Assembly (NCBI RefSeq): GCF_000746095.1
Contig: NZ_JQKP01000001.1
Coordinates: forward strand, 124,001 to 188,000
Source of the DNA: Ferriphaselus sp. R-1
Lineage (GTDB): Bacteria; Pseudomonadota; Gammaproteobacteria; Burkholderiales; Gallionellaceae
Direction: 5' to 3'
Length of the DNA: 64,000 nt
Shown here: piece after piece, positions 8,776 to 17,156 of the stretch
Numbering within the stretch: position 1 is the first letter of the stretch
Layout of the letters: each line of letters opens with the position of its first letter
Notes under the pieces: generated by a model
What the model was told of the DNA's origin: nothing
The model's database searches: none
What the model saw: the letters and a program-made list of their open reading frames with translations, nothing else
Position numbers and translations under genes: made by a program

Positions 8776-9666
8776 TTACGGCTGGCAGCTGGCGCGGCTC
8801 AGCGCCCCGGCCTTGGTTGGCACGATCTTGATGAACTCTTTCAGTTCTTCCATCAGCTTCTGCTGGATGCCTTGCAGCGTCAGCGCTTCCATCTGGCAAC
8901 CCGCGCAAGCACCGGTCATGCTGACGTAGATGGTCTTGCCGTCTACATCCAGCAGTTCGATGTCGCCGCCGTCGCGCTTGAGTTGCGGGCGCACCGATTC
9001 CAGCACGGCTTCGATCTTCTTGATGCGTTGCAGATTGGTCATGCCAGCGGGTGGGGCTTCTTCCTTGGCGGGTGTGCCGGGCTTGAAGCTGTCGCCGCGC
9101 TCGGCCATCACCTTCACCAGAATTTCTTCGATGCCTTCGTGGCAGGATGAGCAGCCGCCGCCCGCCTTGGTGTAGTTGGTCACGTCCTGAACTGACGACA
9201 GATTGTTGGCGCGGATGGTGTCTTCGATCAGCACGGCATCGATAGCGAAGCACTTGCACACCAGCGCACCTTCTTCGTGATCGTCGCTCCACACTTCGCC
9301 GCGATAGTTGGCAACGGCGGCTTGCAGCGCTTCGCGTCCCATCACCGAGCAGTGCATCTTCTCGGGCGGCAGGCCGTCGAGGTAATCGGCGATGTCCTGA
9401 TTGCTCACTTTCAAAGCTTCGTCCAGCGTTTTGCCTTTAATCATCTCGGTGAGCGCGGAGGAAGAGGCGATGGCCGAGCCGCAGCCGAAGGTCTGGAAAT
9501 GCGCATCGAGGATGATGTCGGTCTCCGGCTCGACCTTGAGCATCAGGCGCAGCGCGTCGCCGCAGGAGATGGAGCCGACATCGCCGACGCCGTTGGCATC
9601 TTCCAATGGGCCTGCGTTGCGCGGCTCAAAAAAGTGCTCTTTAACCTTGTCCGAGTAATCCCACAT
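8776..9666 (-). CDS. nifU: NifU, Fe-S cluster scaffold
   Basis: Three-domain nif-specific scaffold of 296 residues. The IscU-like N-terminal domain has C35, C62 and C106. The central permanent [2Fe-2S] domain has C137, C139, C172 and C175 (CKC and CSSC). The C-terminal Nfu domain carries GACAGC. It accepts sulfur from NifS and passes clusters to NifH and other apoproteins. The start at [12 protein letters not shown] fits the family and has an AAGGAG-like site; the frame remains open 18 codons upstream. The spacing to iscA is 10 bases. Confidence 0.96.
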   Translation of the reverse strand: MWDYSDKVKEHFFEPRNAGPLEDANGVGDVGSISCGDALRLMLKVEPETDIILDAHFQTFGCGSAIASSSALTEMIKGKTLDEALKVSNQDIADYLDGLPPEKMHCSVMGREALQAAVANYRGEVWSDDHEEGALVCKCFAIDAVLIEDTIRANNLSSVQDVTNYTKAGGGCSSCHEGIEEILVKVMAERGDSFKPGTPAKEEAPPAGMTNLQRIKKIEAVLESVRPQLKRDGGDIELLDVDGKTIYVSMTGACAGCQMEALTLQGIQQKLMEELKEFIKIVPTKAGALSRASCQP

Positions 9667-9676
9667 GATGAACTCC

Positions 9677-10000
9677 TTAAGCTGAAAAAGACGAACCGCA
9701 CGCGCAGCTGGAGCTGGCATTCGGATTTTCGAACTTGAAACCGCTACCGCTCAGGCTTTCGACGAAGTCGATGGTGACACCTTCCAGCAAGGGGGCGGAC
9801 AGTGGGTCGACCAGTAATGTGACTGCACCGAACTCAAGTACGGTGTCATCTTCCTGCTTGGCTTGCTCCAGGGACATGCCGTACTGAAAGCCGGAACAGC
9901 CGCCACCCGAAATGGCAATACGCAGTCCTGCAATCGGATCGGTCGTACCCTTGATGAATTTTTCCACGGCGGAAAGTGCGTTGGGGGTCAAGTTAATCAT
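9677..10000 (-). CDS. iscA: IscA/HesB-type A-type carrier of the nif operon
   Basis: A-type Fe-S carrier of 107 residues with the three conserved cysteines C35 ([10 protein letters not shown]), C99 and C101 (SCACGSSF). It is the first gene of the operon that continues through nifUSV-cysE-nifWZM, matching the Azotobacter iscA-nif order. An AGGAG site precedes the ATG at 10000. The consensus sigma54 promoter lies 38 bases further up, with an expected transcript start near 10027. Confidence 0.93.
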   Translation of the reverse strand: MINLTPNALSAVEKFIKGTTDPIAGLRIAISGGGCSGFQYGMSLEQAKQEDDTVLEFGAVTLLVDPLSAPLLEGVTIDFVESLSGSGFKFENPNASSSCACGSSFSA

Positions 10001-10037
10001 GCTCAAGCTCCTAATCAGGTTGGTGTGCTTGTTACTT

Positions 10038-10053
10038 TGCAAGCACTGTGCCA
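10038..10053 (-). promoter_or_regulatory. Sigma54 -24/-12 promoter for iscA-nifUSV operon
   Basis: On the minus strand the sequence reads TGGCAC-AGTGC-TTGC-A, an exact match to the TGGCAC-N5-TTGC consensus. It lies about 40 bases upstream of iscA and is paired with a NifA-type site at 10147-10162. Confidence 0.93.
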
Positions 10054-10146
10054 TCTGGGGGATGTTTCTATCTGAATGATTATCAATGGAAATAAATATC
10101 ACCCCTGCTCAACTCGGGTGTATGGAACTTGACGGGGAGGTGGAGT

Positions 10147-10162
10147 TGTCGCATTTGCAACA
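10147..10162. promoter_or_regulatory. NifA upstream activator sequence
   Basis: TGT-CGCATTTGCA-ACA matches the TGT-N10-ACA NifA-binding consensus. It lies about 95 bases upstream of the -24 element of the iscA promoter, a normal distance for a looping activator. The 10001-10303 spacer also holds four TTGCG units near 10196-10215 and no gene. Confidence 0.82.
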
Positions 10163-10303
10163 AGTGCGACTGCGACAAAACCTTCAGAGTCTCTGTTGCG
10201 TTGCGTTGCGTTGCGTGGTGGTCTTGCCTTGCGGCAAATCATCCGCAGAACTGGCGTGTAGTGAACCTGGTTGGGCGCGAAGCCCATCATGCATCGCCAA
10301 AGA

Positions 10304-10699
10304 CTAAGGCTGGACGTGGACACGTCTGTCTGTGATCCAAATGCCTTCCTGATCTTCCTCGATTTCGATCGAAGTGAGTCGCTCCCCATTGCAGATCGAG
10401 CTGATCGATGCGCCCGTCAGTGGTTCATACACGATGCCATGCATGGAGCAGCGCAAAAATTGCCCGGTCTCATCGAAGATGACATTGCTCTCGCAATCCA
10501 GTTTGCGCGGCATGTGCACACAGAGATTGTGATACGCAATGCAGCGCCCTTGGTGTCTGAATATAAACATGGGAATCAACTCACCCGCATAGATGACATT
10601 CAAGTGCAGGGGACTATGCTCTGGAAATTGTTCGCTTGGACCGACCCAAACGCGTTCTTTACGTGATGCCGGTGCGTCAATCAACGCTGAGTTCTGCAT
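10304..10699 (-). CDS. Rieske-type [2Fe-2S] protein in nif region
   Basis: The 131-residue soluble protein is a single Rieske domain: C60-X-H62 (LCVHM) and C84-X2-H87 (CSMHG) are the cluster ligands. There is no membrane anchor or oxygenase catalytic domain, so it is a ferredoxin-like electron carrier. The start overlaps the 3' end of draG by 23 bases, so it is probably cotranscribed with the upstream ferredoxins, nifQ and draG. The redox partner is unknown. Delivery of electrons to nitrogenase assembly or to an oxygen-consuming reaction are both possible. Confidence 0.85.
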   Translation of the reverse strand: MQNSALIDAPASRKERVWVGPSEQFPEHSPLHLNVIYAGELIPMFIFRHQGRCIAYHNLCVHMPRKLDCESNVIFDETGQFLRCSMHGIVYEPLTGASISSICNGERLTSIEIEEDQEGIWITDRRVHVQP

Positions 10700-11615
10700 G
10701 GGATGGAGGCGAGGGAAGTTGGAATAAGGAATTGGCCTGTGCTTCGCAGGCGCGACGAACCTGCGTATCCAAAGTCTTTAGCCAGGCATCGGGGATCGAC
10801 TCCAATCCATAAAGTGCTCCTGCCAGCATTCCAGCGATGGCACCAGTGGTGTCTGCATCCCCCCCGCGATTCACTACGTCAATCAGGCAAGCGCGGAAAT
10901 CATCCGTATCGAAAAAGCTTTGAAACACAGCCTGTATCGTATCGACGATGTATCCGCTGGGATTCTGACTTTGGCGCACGGCGCGGAATTTGAATTCGGC
11001 GTGGCGGGCGGCGAGCGGATGGGCATGGTGATGCAGCAGGTCATTTTTGCTGGCACCGCGCAAAGCATCCTGCACCATGAAAATCAGGCATTCGCAGGCA
11101 GCATCGGACAGCGCTGAGTGATGGGTGACGTGCGCCTGTGCGCGGCTGGCGGCGCGCACCGCGTCTTCACTTTGGCCGAAGGTGGCGAGCGCCACGGGCA
11201 ATAAGCGCATCGCCGCGCCGTTGCCCGCATCGTGGTCGGAGTAGGGTGCTGCCGGGGTGCCGGTCTTGCGGAATTGCAGCAAGTTGCGGCGCACGGTGTT
11301 GCCGATGTCCACCGGCTTGGCGCGCATCCAGGCATCGAACGCCTGCGCGACCGCGAGGGCATCGACCTTGCCCTGTTGCAGGATGGACTCGCCCAAGGCC
11401 AGTGCCATCGTCGTATCGTCAGTGACCTGCCCTGGCTTGAGATGCAGCCAGCCGCCACCGATGAGGTGTTGATGCACGCCATATTTCGCGCTGATCTCGC
11501 GCGGGGTCATGAATTCCACCGTCGACCCTAAAGCATCGCCGATGGCGAGGCCGAGATAGGCGGCAACGGCGCGGTCAGCAGGGTTGGGATCGGCTACTCT
11601 TCCGGTCCGAAGCAT
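10677..11615 (-). CDS. draG: ADP-ribosyl-[dinitrogen reductase] hydrolase DraG
   Basis: Removes ADP-ribose from NifH, reactivating nitrogenase after ammonium or darkness/energy switch-off. It is a dinuclear-metal ADP-ribosylglycohydrolase: AYLGLAIGDALGSTVEFMTP near the N-terminus, VTDDTTMALALGESIL with the metal-binding DD, and the C-terminal NRGGDADTTGAIAGMLAGALYG. The ATG at 11615 is preferred over an in-frame TTG at 11633. It overlaps the nifQ end. No draT, its usual partner that adds ADP-ribose, is in the window. Confidence 0.93.
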   Translation of the reverse strand: MLRTGRVADPNPADRAVAAYLGLAIGDALGSTVEFMTPREISAKYGVHQHLIGGGWLHLKPGQVTDDTTMALALGESILQQGKVDALAVAQAFDAWMRAKPVDIGNTVRRNLLQFRKTGTPAAPYSDHDAGNGAAMRLLPVALATFGQSEDAVRAASRAQAHVTHHSALSDAACECLIFMVQDALRGASKNDLLHHHAHPLAARHAEFKFRAVRQSQNPSGYIVDTIQAVFQSFFDTDDFRACLIDVVNRGGDADTTGAIAGMLAGALYGLESIPDAWLKTLDTQVRRACEAQANSLFQLPSPPSHAELSVD

Positions 11616-12193
11616 GTCAGATAGTCGGTGCAATATTCACAACTGGGTGCGCGGCACGCATTGATGCCTTCCCGCTCACAGAGTTGTTTATACAGGAACT
11701 TCTTCCATTTCATGTCGTGCACGTTGCGTGCGGCCAAGGCCGGAAAGTTGTCGTTCATCAAGCGGCTGAGGTGGTCGCGCGACCACAGGCCGAGGTCTTG
11801 CCACAGGTGGTCACTGGCCATGCAGGCGGTGGTGACGATGTGCGCCATCCAGAGTTCGGAAGCGTCGCGTCCGGCGCGTTCGTCGAGCAGCAGTTGCAGC
11901 ACGTCATCGCGCTCACTGGCGCGTGCATCGTGGGCAGACTCGCCGCACGGCACTTCCCACTCGATGCCGGGAAAGTGGCGCGCCAGCAAGGCGGCGAACG
12001 CGTGCCCATCCAGCCCGAGGCCGGGCGGCAGTGCGCCGACTTTGGCGAGCTGGCTCGTGATCATCTGCGCAAACAGCACGTCATTCGGCAAGCCGACAGC
12101 GTGTGCCATCAGCTCGTTGTAAAGAGGGTGACCCAGCACGCCCACGTTCCGAGCGGGGGCGGAATCCAATGGGGGGGGATGTGCTTGGGTCAT
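11594..12193 (-). CDS. nifQ: NifQ, molybdenum donor for FeMo-co
   Basis: Mo/Fe-S protein that supplies molybdenum to the NifEN/NifH complex. The 199-residue protein carries the diagnostic C-terminal ligand motif C-X4-C-X2-C-X5-C at C180, C185, C188 and C194. Upstream of it are the conserved VTTACMASDHLWQDLGL and MKWKKFLYKQLCE segments. It sits between the FeSII-like ferredoxin and draG. The adjacent divergent mop-modABC genes for molybdate support the role. Confidence 0.93.
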   Translation of the reverse strand: MTQAHPPPLDSAPARNVGVLGHPLYNELMAHAVGLPNDVLFAQMITSQLAKVGALPPGLGLDGHAFAALLARHFPGIEWEVPCGESAHDARASERDDVLQLLLDERAGRDASELWMAHIVTTACMASDHLWQDLGLWSRDHLSRLMNDNFPALAARNVHDMKWKKFLYKQLCEREGINACRAPSCEYCTDYLTCFGPEE

Positions 12194-12205
12194 GGTCTGG
12201 CCTGC

Positions 12206-12565
12206 TTATTTGCTGGGATACTCGATCAGCAAGTCTTCGTCGCGCAGCACCATCTGGCATGCCAGACGCCATTCGGTGGTGATGACATCGTTGACCTTCA
12301 TCGCTTCGATCTGAGCCGCCGTGATCTTGCCCGACTGCTTGAGTACGCTGATCTCGCGGTCGGTGAGCGGGCCGGCCATCGGGCCCTTGTTGGACAGATT
12401 GGTGACTTTGACCAGGCAGGTCGAACATTCGCCGTTCTCGCAGCCGAAGTCGATGGGGATATGGTTCTCTTTCGCTAAGTTCAGCACGGTCTTGGTATGG
12501 CTGCCAGCCACGGCATACACCGTTTTGTCTTTGTGCAGCGGGCTGGAAAATGTGATGTTAGGCAT
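12206..12565 (-). CDS. Plant-type [2Fe-2S] ferredoxin resembling Shethna FeSII/FdxD
   Basis: The 119-residue protein has cluster ligands C42, C47, C50 (C-X4-C-X2-C) and C103. From memory it resembles the Azotobacter vinelandii Shethna FeSII protein along most of its length: an N-terminal IxFSSPL start, then YAVAG, CLVKVT, a long insert with LTDREISVLKQSGK, and the end RLACQ-DEDLLIEY. FeSII binds oxidised nitrogenase and shields it from oxygen; the related FdxD of phototrophs carries electrons. The long insert between the third and fourth Cys favours this group over an ordinary ferredoxin. It is cotranscribed with nifQ. Confidence 0.8.
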   Translation of the reverse strand: MPNITFSSPLHKDKTVYAVAGSHTKTVLNLAKENHIPIDFGCENGECSTCLVKVTNLSNKGPMAGPLTDREISVLKQSGKITAAQIEAMKVNDVITTEWRLACQMVLRDEDLLIEYPSK

Positions 12566-12595
12566 GACTTGATTCCTCTGTTAGTGGTTGATGAC

Positions 12596-12898
<303 letters not shown>

Positions 12899-12955
12899 TT
12901 AAGCCGCATCATGGATGACTTCGATGAGTATTACCATTTAATCAGGAGATTCGAT

Positions 12956-13381
12956 ATGAAGACGAGTGCGCGTAATCAGTTTTTGGGTTCGGTGAAAAGC
13001 ATCAAGCTGGGGCAGATCAATGCCGAGGTGATCGTGGACATCGGCGGTGGAGACAGTATTGCAGCCGTCATCACCAATGAGAGCGTGGAGCATCTGGCGC
13101 TGAAGGAAGGGGCGGAGGTGTACGCGATGGTGAAAGCGCCGTGGGTGATCGTGACCACCTCGGACGGCTTCAAGACCAGCGCCCGCAACGAGTTGCACGG
13201 TACGGTGGTGCGCTGTCAGGAAGGTGCGGTGAACGGCGAGGTCATCATCGAGCTGGCAGGCGGCAAGAGCGTGGCGGCGGTGGTGACCAACGACAGCATC
13301 CGCTCGCTGGGGCTGGCCGAAGGCGTGAAAGCCTGCGCCCTCATCAAGGCATCCCACGTGATTCTGGCCGTCAACGCTTAA
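12956..13381 (+). CDS. Molybdate-binding Mop protein, two TOBE domains
   Basis: Cytoplasmic molbindin of 141 residues made of two similar Mop/TOBE units. Each begins with TSARNxLxGxV (residues about 3-13 and 72-82), continues with NAEVIVDIGGGDSIAAVIT or NGEVIIELAGGKSVAAVVT, and ends in a beta-strand (PWVIVTT, SHVILAV). It stores or buffers molybdate. The ATG has an AGGAG site. The frame is open further up but that part is antisense to the ferredoxin. It lies 10 bases before modA, so one transport/storage operon is likely. Confidence 0.92.
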   Translation: MKTSARNQFLGSVKSIKLGQINAEVIVDIGGGDSIAAVITNESVEHLALKEGAEVYAMVKAPWVIVTTSDGFKTSARNELHGTVVRCQEGAVNGEVIIELAGGKSVAAVVTNDSIRSLGLAEGVKACALIKASHVILAVNA

Positions 13382-13391
13382 GGAGAATCCC

Positions 13392-14153
13392 ATGAAGAGT
13401 TCCATGACCAAACTCGTTGCCGGTCTGCTGTTGAGCGCACTGGCACAGCTCGCCCAGGCGGGCGAAGTGAATGCTGCCGTGGCGGCCAATTTCCAGAAGC
13501 CTATGGAAGAGATCGCGGCGGCCTTCCAGAAGGATACCGGCCACACCGTCAAACTCTCCTTCGGCTCCAGCGGCAAGTTCTACGCGCAGATCAAGGAAGG
13601 CGCGCCGTTCGACTTGTTCCTCGCCGCTGATGTGAAGTACCCGAAACTGCTGGAAGAGGAAGGCTGGGCCTTGAAGGACACGCGCTTCGTCTACGCGCTG
13701 GGCAAGCTGGTGTTGTGGAGCGCACAGCCGGGTTTGGTGGATAGCAAGGGCGCGGTGCTGGCCAAGGGTAAGTTCAACAAGGTCTCTTATGCCGACCCCA
13801 AGCTGGCGCCCTATGGCCTGGCCGCGCAAGAGACACTGCAAAAGATGAAACTGTGGGATAGCATCCAGTCCAAGATGGTTACCGGCGACAGCATCGGCCA
13901 AGCCTACCAGTTCATCGCCAGCGGCAATGCCGAGCTGGGATTCATCGCGTTGTCGCAGATCACCAAGGACGGCAAGGTGAGCGAAGGTTCTTACTGGCTG
14001 GTGTCGCCGGAGTTGTATAACCCGATCGAGCAGAGCGCCACCTTGCTGACTAAGGCCAAGGATAATGATGCGGCCAAGGCACTGCTGGCGTATCTGAGGG
14101 GCAACAAGAAGGCGCTGGCGGTGATCGAGAAGTTTGGTTACGGGTTGAAGTAA
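13392..14153 (+). CDS. modA: Molybdate ABC transporter substrate-binding protein ModA
   Basis: Periplasmic molybdate/tungstate receptor of 253 residues with a signal peptide (LVAGLLLSALAQLAQAGE). Family motifs include AAVAANFQKPMEEIAAAFQK, LSFGSSGKFYAQIKEGAPFDLFLAADVKYP and YADPKLAPYGLAAQETL. It begins 10 bases after mop and is followed by modB across a palindromic repeat. Confidence 0.95.
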   Translation: MKSSMTKLVAGLLLSALAQLAQAGEVNAAVAANFQKPMEEIAAAFQKDTGHTVKLSFGSSGKFYAQIKEGAPFDLFLAADVKYPKLLEEEGWALKDTRFVYALGKLVLWSAQPGLVDSKGAVLAKGKFNKVSYADPKLAPYGLAAQETLQKMKLWDSIQSKMVTGDSIGQAYQFIASGNAELGFIALSQITKDGKVSEGSYWLVSPELYNPIEQSATLLTKAKDNDAAKALLAYLRGNKKALAVIEKFGYGLK

Positions 14154-14170
14154 GCGTAATAGAAATACCC

Positions 14171-14256
14171 CGTCATTCCGGCGTAGGCCGGAATCCAGCA
14201 AGATAAAAATGCATTTTGTTTTGAATCACTGGATTCCGGCCTGCGCCGGAATGACG
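14171..14256. repeat. Palindromic repeat, family A (GTCATTCCGGCG type)
   Basis: Two 28-bp arms that differ at one position face each other across a short AT-rich centre in the modA-modB gap. Each arm is itself a hairpin (ATTCCGGC and its complement). Related units lie at 39975-40094, 54735-54892 and, as a single arm, near 57915. It resembles dRS3/Correia-style repeats of betaproteobacteria. Confidence 0.85.
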
Positions 14257-14278
14257 AAGCTACGGAGTGAATCAATAA

Positions 14279-14968
14279 ATGGAAAGTGGTTTGTCCCCCT
14301 CAGACCTGCAAGCCGTCTGGCTCACGCTCAAGCTGGCCAGCGTTACGACGCTGATCCTGCTGGGCATCGCCACGCCGCTGGCATGGTGGCTGGCGCACTC
14401 GACGCGCGGGTACAAGGGCATCGTCGCGGCCTGCGTGGCTTTGCCGCTGGTCATCCCGCCTTCGGTGCTGGGCTTCTACCTGCTGGTGTTGATGGGACCG
14501 CACGGCCCGGTCGGTGCGCTGATGACGGCGCTGGGGATGCAGCGCCTGCCGTTCACCTTCGCCGGGCTGGTGGTGGGCTCGGTGTTGTTCTCCCTGCCGT
14601 TCGCGGTGCAGCCCATCCAGAATGCCTTTGAGGCGATAGGCCGCCGCCCGCTCGAAGTGGCGGCCACCTTGCGTGCCAACGCTTGGGATCGCTTCTTCAG
14701 CGTCGCTTTGCCGCTGGCGCGTCCCGGCTTCCTCACCGCCTGCATCCTCGCTTTTGCGCATACCGTGGGCGAATTCGGCGTGGTGCTGATGCTGGGCGGC
14801 AACATCCCCGGCGAGACGCGCGTGCTGTCGGTCGCCATCTACAACCACGTCGAAGCGGTGGAATACGGCGCGGCACATTGGCTGGCGGGCGGCATGGTGC
14901 TGTTCTCGTTTTTGGTGTTGCTCGGCCTGTATCGGGTGGGCGGCAATTGGGCGAAAGGTGCGCGATGA
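14279..14968 (+). CDS. modB: Molybdate ABC transporter permease ModB
   Basis: Inner-membrane permease of 229 residues with about five to six hydrophobic segments. It has the binding-protein-dependent permease loop [33 protein letters not shown] that contacts ModC. Also typical is [32 protein letters not shown]. The stop overlaps the modC start by 4 bases. A GGAG site precedes the ATG. Confidence 0.95.
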   Translation: MESGLSPSDLQAVWLTLKLASVTTLILLGIATPLAWWLAHSTRGYKGIVAACVALPLVIPPSVLGFYLLVLMGPHGPVGALMTALGMQRLPFTFAGLVVGSVLFSLPFAVQPIQNAFEAIGRRPLEVAATLRANAWDRFFSVALPLARPGFLTACILAFAHTVGEFGVVLMLGGNIPGETRVLSVAIYNHVEAVEYGAAHWLAGGMVLFSFLVLLGLYRVGGNWAKGAR

Positions 14969-16035
14969 GCGAGATCTACGCCCGCTTCCAGTTGCCGCGT
15001 GACGACTTCGCGCTGAATGCCGAGTTCAGCGCGCCCGCGCGCGGCATCACCGCGCTGTTCGGCCCCTCCGGTTGCGGCAAGACGACGTTGTTGCGCTGCA
15101 TCGCCGGGCTGGAGCGCGCGCAAGGTTCGTTGCACATAGCCGAAGCGACTTGGCAGGATGCCAAGACTTTCGTTCCCACCCATCAGCGTCCGCTAGGCTA
15201 TGTTTTCCAGGAGGCCAGCCTGTTTCCGCACTTGTCGGTACGCGCCAATCTGGAATACGGCTATCGACGCATCCCGCCTGCCGAACGGCGGGTGGCGCTG
15301 GAGCAGGTCATCGACTGGCTGGGGCTGGCGCACCTCGTCGAACGCCGCGATCCGGCGCAGCTCTCCGGCGGCGAACGCCAGCGCGTCGCCATCGGTCGCG
15401 CCTTGCTCACCAGCCCGAGATTGCTGCTGATGGACGAGCCGCTTTCTGCGCTCGACTCCATCAGCAAGCAGGAGATATTGCCGTATCTGGAGCAGCTGCA
15501 CCGCGAGCTGGAGATCCCGGTGTTCTACGTCAGCCACGCGCTGGATGAGGTCGCCCGTCTGGCCGACCATCTGGTGCTGCTGGAACAGGGGCGCGTGCTG
15601 GCCAGCGGCGCACTGCACGCAGTGTTGGCCCGGCTCGACCTGCCCATCGCCCACTTCGACGATGCCGGTGCGGTGATCGAAACCGTGATCGCCGAACACG
15701 ACCCACGCTACCACCTCACCCGGCTGGAGATGGCGGGCGGCTCGCTGTGGGTGAGCCTGCTCGACCAGCCTCTAGGCCACGCCGTGCGCGCCCGCGTCCT
15801 TGCCCGCGATGTCAGCCTCGCCACCCGGATGCCGCACGATTCCAGCATCAGCAACCTGCTCACCGCGCGCATTCTGGAACTACGCGACGACGGCGCGGAC
15901 AAGGTCAACGTCTTGCTGGCCGTGGGCGACTCGCAACGCCTGCTGTCGCGCATCACCCGCCGCTCGCGCGATCTGCTGGCGCTGGAAGTGGGCATGAGCG
16001 TGGTCGCGCAGGTGAAGAGCGTGGCCTTGATGTAG
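14965..16035 (+). CDS. modC: Molybdate ABC transporter ATPase ModC
   Basis: ATP-binding subunit of 357 residues with Walker [10 protein letters not shown], signature [16 protein letters not shown], Walker [13 protein letters not shown] and the H-loop histidine in [11 protein letters not shown]-terminal Mop/TOBE domain (about 285-357; [39 protein letters not shown]) can sense molybdate. The ATG overlaps modB (ATGA), favouring this start over longer open frames. Its TAG stop lies inside a palindromic repeat. Confidence 0.96.
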   Translation: MSEIYARFQLPRDDFALNAEFSAPARGITALFGPSGCGKTTLLRCIAGLERAQGSLHIAEATWQDAKTFVPTHQRPLGYVFQEASLFPHLSVRANLEYGYRRIPPAERRVALEQVIDWLGLAHLVERRDPAQLSGGERQRVAIGRALLTSPRLLLMDEPLSALDSISKQEILPYLEQLHRELEIPVFYVSHALDEVARLADHLVLLEQGRVLASGALHAVLARLDLPIAHFDDAGAVIETVIAEHDPRYHLTRLEMAGGSLWVSLLDQPLGHAVRARVLARDVSLATRMPHDSSISNLLTARILELRDDGADKVNVLLAVGDSQRLLSRITRRSRDLLALEVGMSVVAQVKSVALM

Positions 16036-16171
16036 GTCGGGATTCATCCCGACTAGCGGACTCAATTTTGCCATGACCACTCCCTCACCCTGCCCTCTCC
16101 CGGAGGGAGAGGGTGCGAGGTCTCGCTGCGCGAATTTCACGCTAAAGATGTCGGACTGAAGTCCGACCTAC
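16032..16171. repeat. Composite palindromic element ending modC
   Basis: GTAGGTCGG starts at 16032, overlapping the modC stop codon, and returns as CCGACCTAC ending at 16171. Each end is a hairpin (GTCGGGATTCATCCCGAC and GTCGGACTGAAGTCCGAC). A family-B hairpin (16082-16115) lies in the middle. It may act as a transcript end for modABC. Confidence 0.8.
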
Positions 16172-16178
16172 GGATGAT

Positions 16179-16625
16179 ATGAACATCGATTTTGCTACTG
16201 AAGACGATATACCCCAGCTCGCCGACTTGCTCGCCGAGTTGTTCACCCTTGAAAGCGATTTTCAGCCCGAGCGCGACAAGCAACTGCGCGGCCTGCGTCT
16301 GATCCTAGACAACCCGGCGCTGGGGCGCTTGTTCGTGTTGCGCGTCGAGGGCGCGGTGGTGGGCATGGCCAACGCCCTCATCACCGTCAGCACGGCGGAG
16401 GGCGGGCGCGTGCTGCTGCTGGAAGACGTGATCGTCAGCCGCGCCCATCGCGGCAACGGTTTGGGGCAGCAGTTGGTTAGGCATGTGCTGGCGTGGGCTA
16501 GCGACGCAGGTATGTTGCGTGTGACGCTGCTGACTGACAGTGATAACCGACCCGCCCTGAATCTATATTCGCGACTCGGTTTCTGCCTTTCCAATATGCG
16601 GGTGTTACGCAGGTCGCTGGAGTAG
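16179..16625 (+). CDS. GNAT-family N-acetyltransferase
   Basis: The 148-residue protein follows the GNAT pattern: an N-terminal ATEDDIPQLADLLAELF, the strand LLLEDVIVSRAHRGNGLGQQLVRHVLAWA containing the acetyl-CoA pyrophosphate loop R-G-N-G-L-G, and a C-terminal NLYSRLGFCLSN. The substrate cannot be told from sequence. It sits between mod and the LRV promoter on the same strand, with a weak ribosome site. A link with nitrogen fixation is positional only. Confidence 0.85.
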   Translation: MNIDFATEDDIPQLADLLAELFTLESDFQPERDKQLRGLRLILDNPALGRLFVLRVEGAVVGMANALITVSTAEGGRVLLLEDVIVSRAHRGNGLGQQLVRHVLAWASDAGMLRVTLLTDSDNRPALNLYSRLGFCLSNMRVLRRSLE

Positions 16626-16650
16626 CTGCAGCGAATTACCGGATGGTTCC

Positions 16651-16666
16651 TGTTGGCTTTCCAACA
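16651..16666. promoter_or_regulatory. NifA upstream activator sequence for the LRV operon
   Basis: TGT-TGGCTTTCCA-ACA fits TGT-N10-ACA and forms a perfect TGTTGG/CCAACA inverted repeat. It is about 88 bases upstream of the -24 element at 16754. A second imperfect site (TGT-N10-ACC) begins at 16684. Confidence 0.82.
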
Positions 16667-16753
16667 AGGCATGGACCGGAATTGTTATATTCACGACCTG
16701 ACGCATTCCGATAACTGTTGTTACGAAACAGTTAGATAGAAAAATCCTCTGGG

Positions 16754-16768
16754 TGGCATATAGCTTGC
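16754..16768 (+). promoter_or_regulatory. Sigma54 -24/-12 promoter upstream of the LRV gene
   Basis: TGGCAT-ATAGC-TTGC fits the consensus TGGCAY-N5-TTGC. The predicted transcript start is near 16780, just after the ATG of the pntB remnant. The remnant would therefore lie in the untranslated leader of the LRV transcript. Confidence 0.88.
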
Positions 16769-16777
16769 GTGTAGGAC

Positions 16778-17116
16778 ATGCATATCAGCCTCGTTCCCCT
16801 ATGCAGGCGTGTGGTGGGCTGGCTATCTGAAGCCGAAGTGCCTTACGCGCAAGTAGTGGAAATGGAGGAAATTAGCAGCGACTTTTCCGACACTGACGTG
16901 GTTAACCCAGCCGTCAGGACTGACACGGCCAGCCCGATTTACGGTATGCCGATTCTGGAGATGCATAAGGCGGGCACCGTGTTGGTGGTCAAGCGCTCGA
17001 TGGCGGCGGGTTACGCGGGTCTGGACAACGGCCTGTTCTATTTGGATAAAACCATGATGGTGTTTGGCGATGCCCAGAACGTCGTCGAAGAGGTGATTAA
17101 GGCCAAGGCGCACTAG
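16778..17116 (+). pseudogene. Remnant of NAD(P) transhydrogenase beta subunit (PntB domain III)
   Basis: The 112-residue frame matches the end of PntB domain III: LSEAEVPYAQVVEMEEIxSDF, then DVVNPAVRTDTASPIYGMPILEMHKAGTVLVVKRSMAAGYAGLDN and FGDAQNVVEEVIKA. The segment that should join the first two (a strand followed by GAND, part of the NADP-binding site) is missing, and the domain's N-terminal half, the membrane domain and PntA are absent. It is therefore unlikely to bind NADP. The ATG lies 10 bases after the sigma54 promoter, ahead of the expected transcript start. It probably survives as leader DNA. Confidence 0.8.
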
Positions 17117-17156
17117 CTGTTGTTTAGAGGGCAGGCGATTATTGCAAGAGGTGACT

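Noticed and set aside
10196-10215. TTGCG tetrad as a phase-variation tract
   Set aside because: Only four units, outside any coding region and away from the promoter elements.
11594-12193. Gene next to draG as draT
   Set aside because: The C-X4-C-X2-C-X5-C end and helical body are those of NifQ; no ADP-ribosyltransferase motifs are seen.
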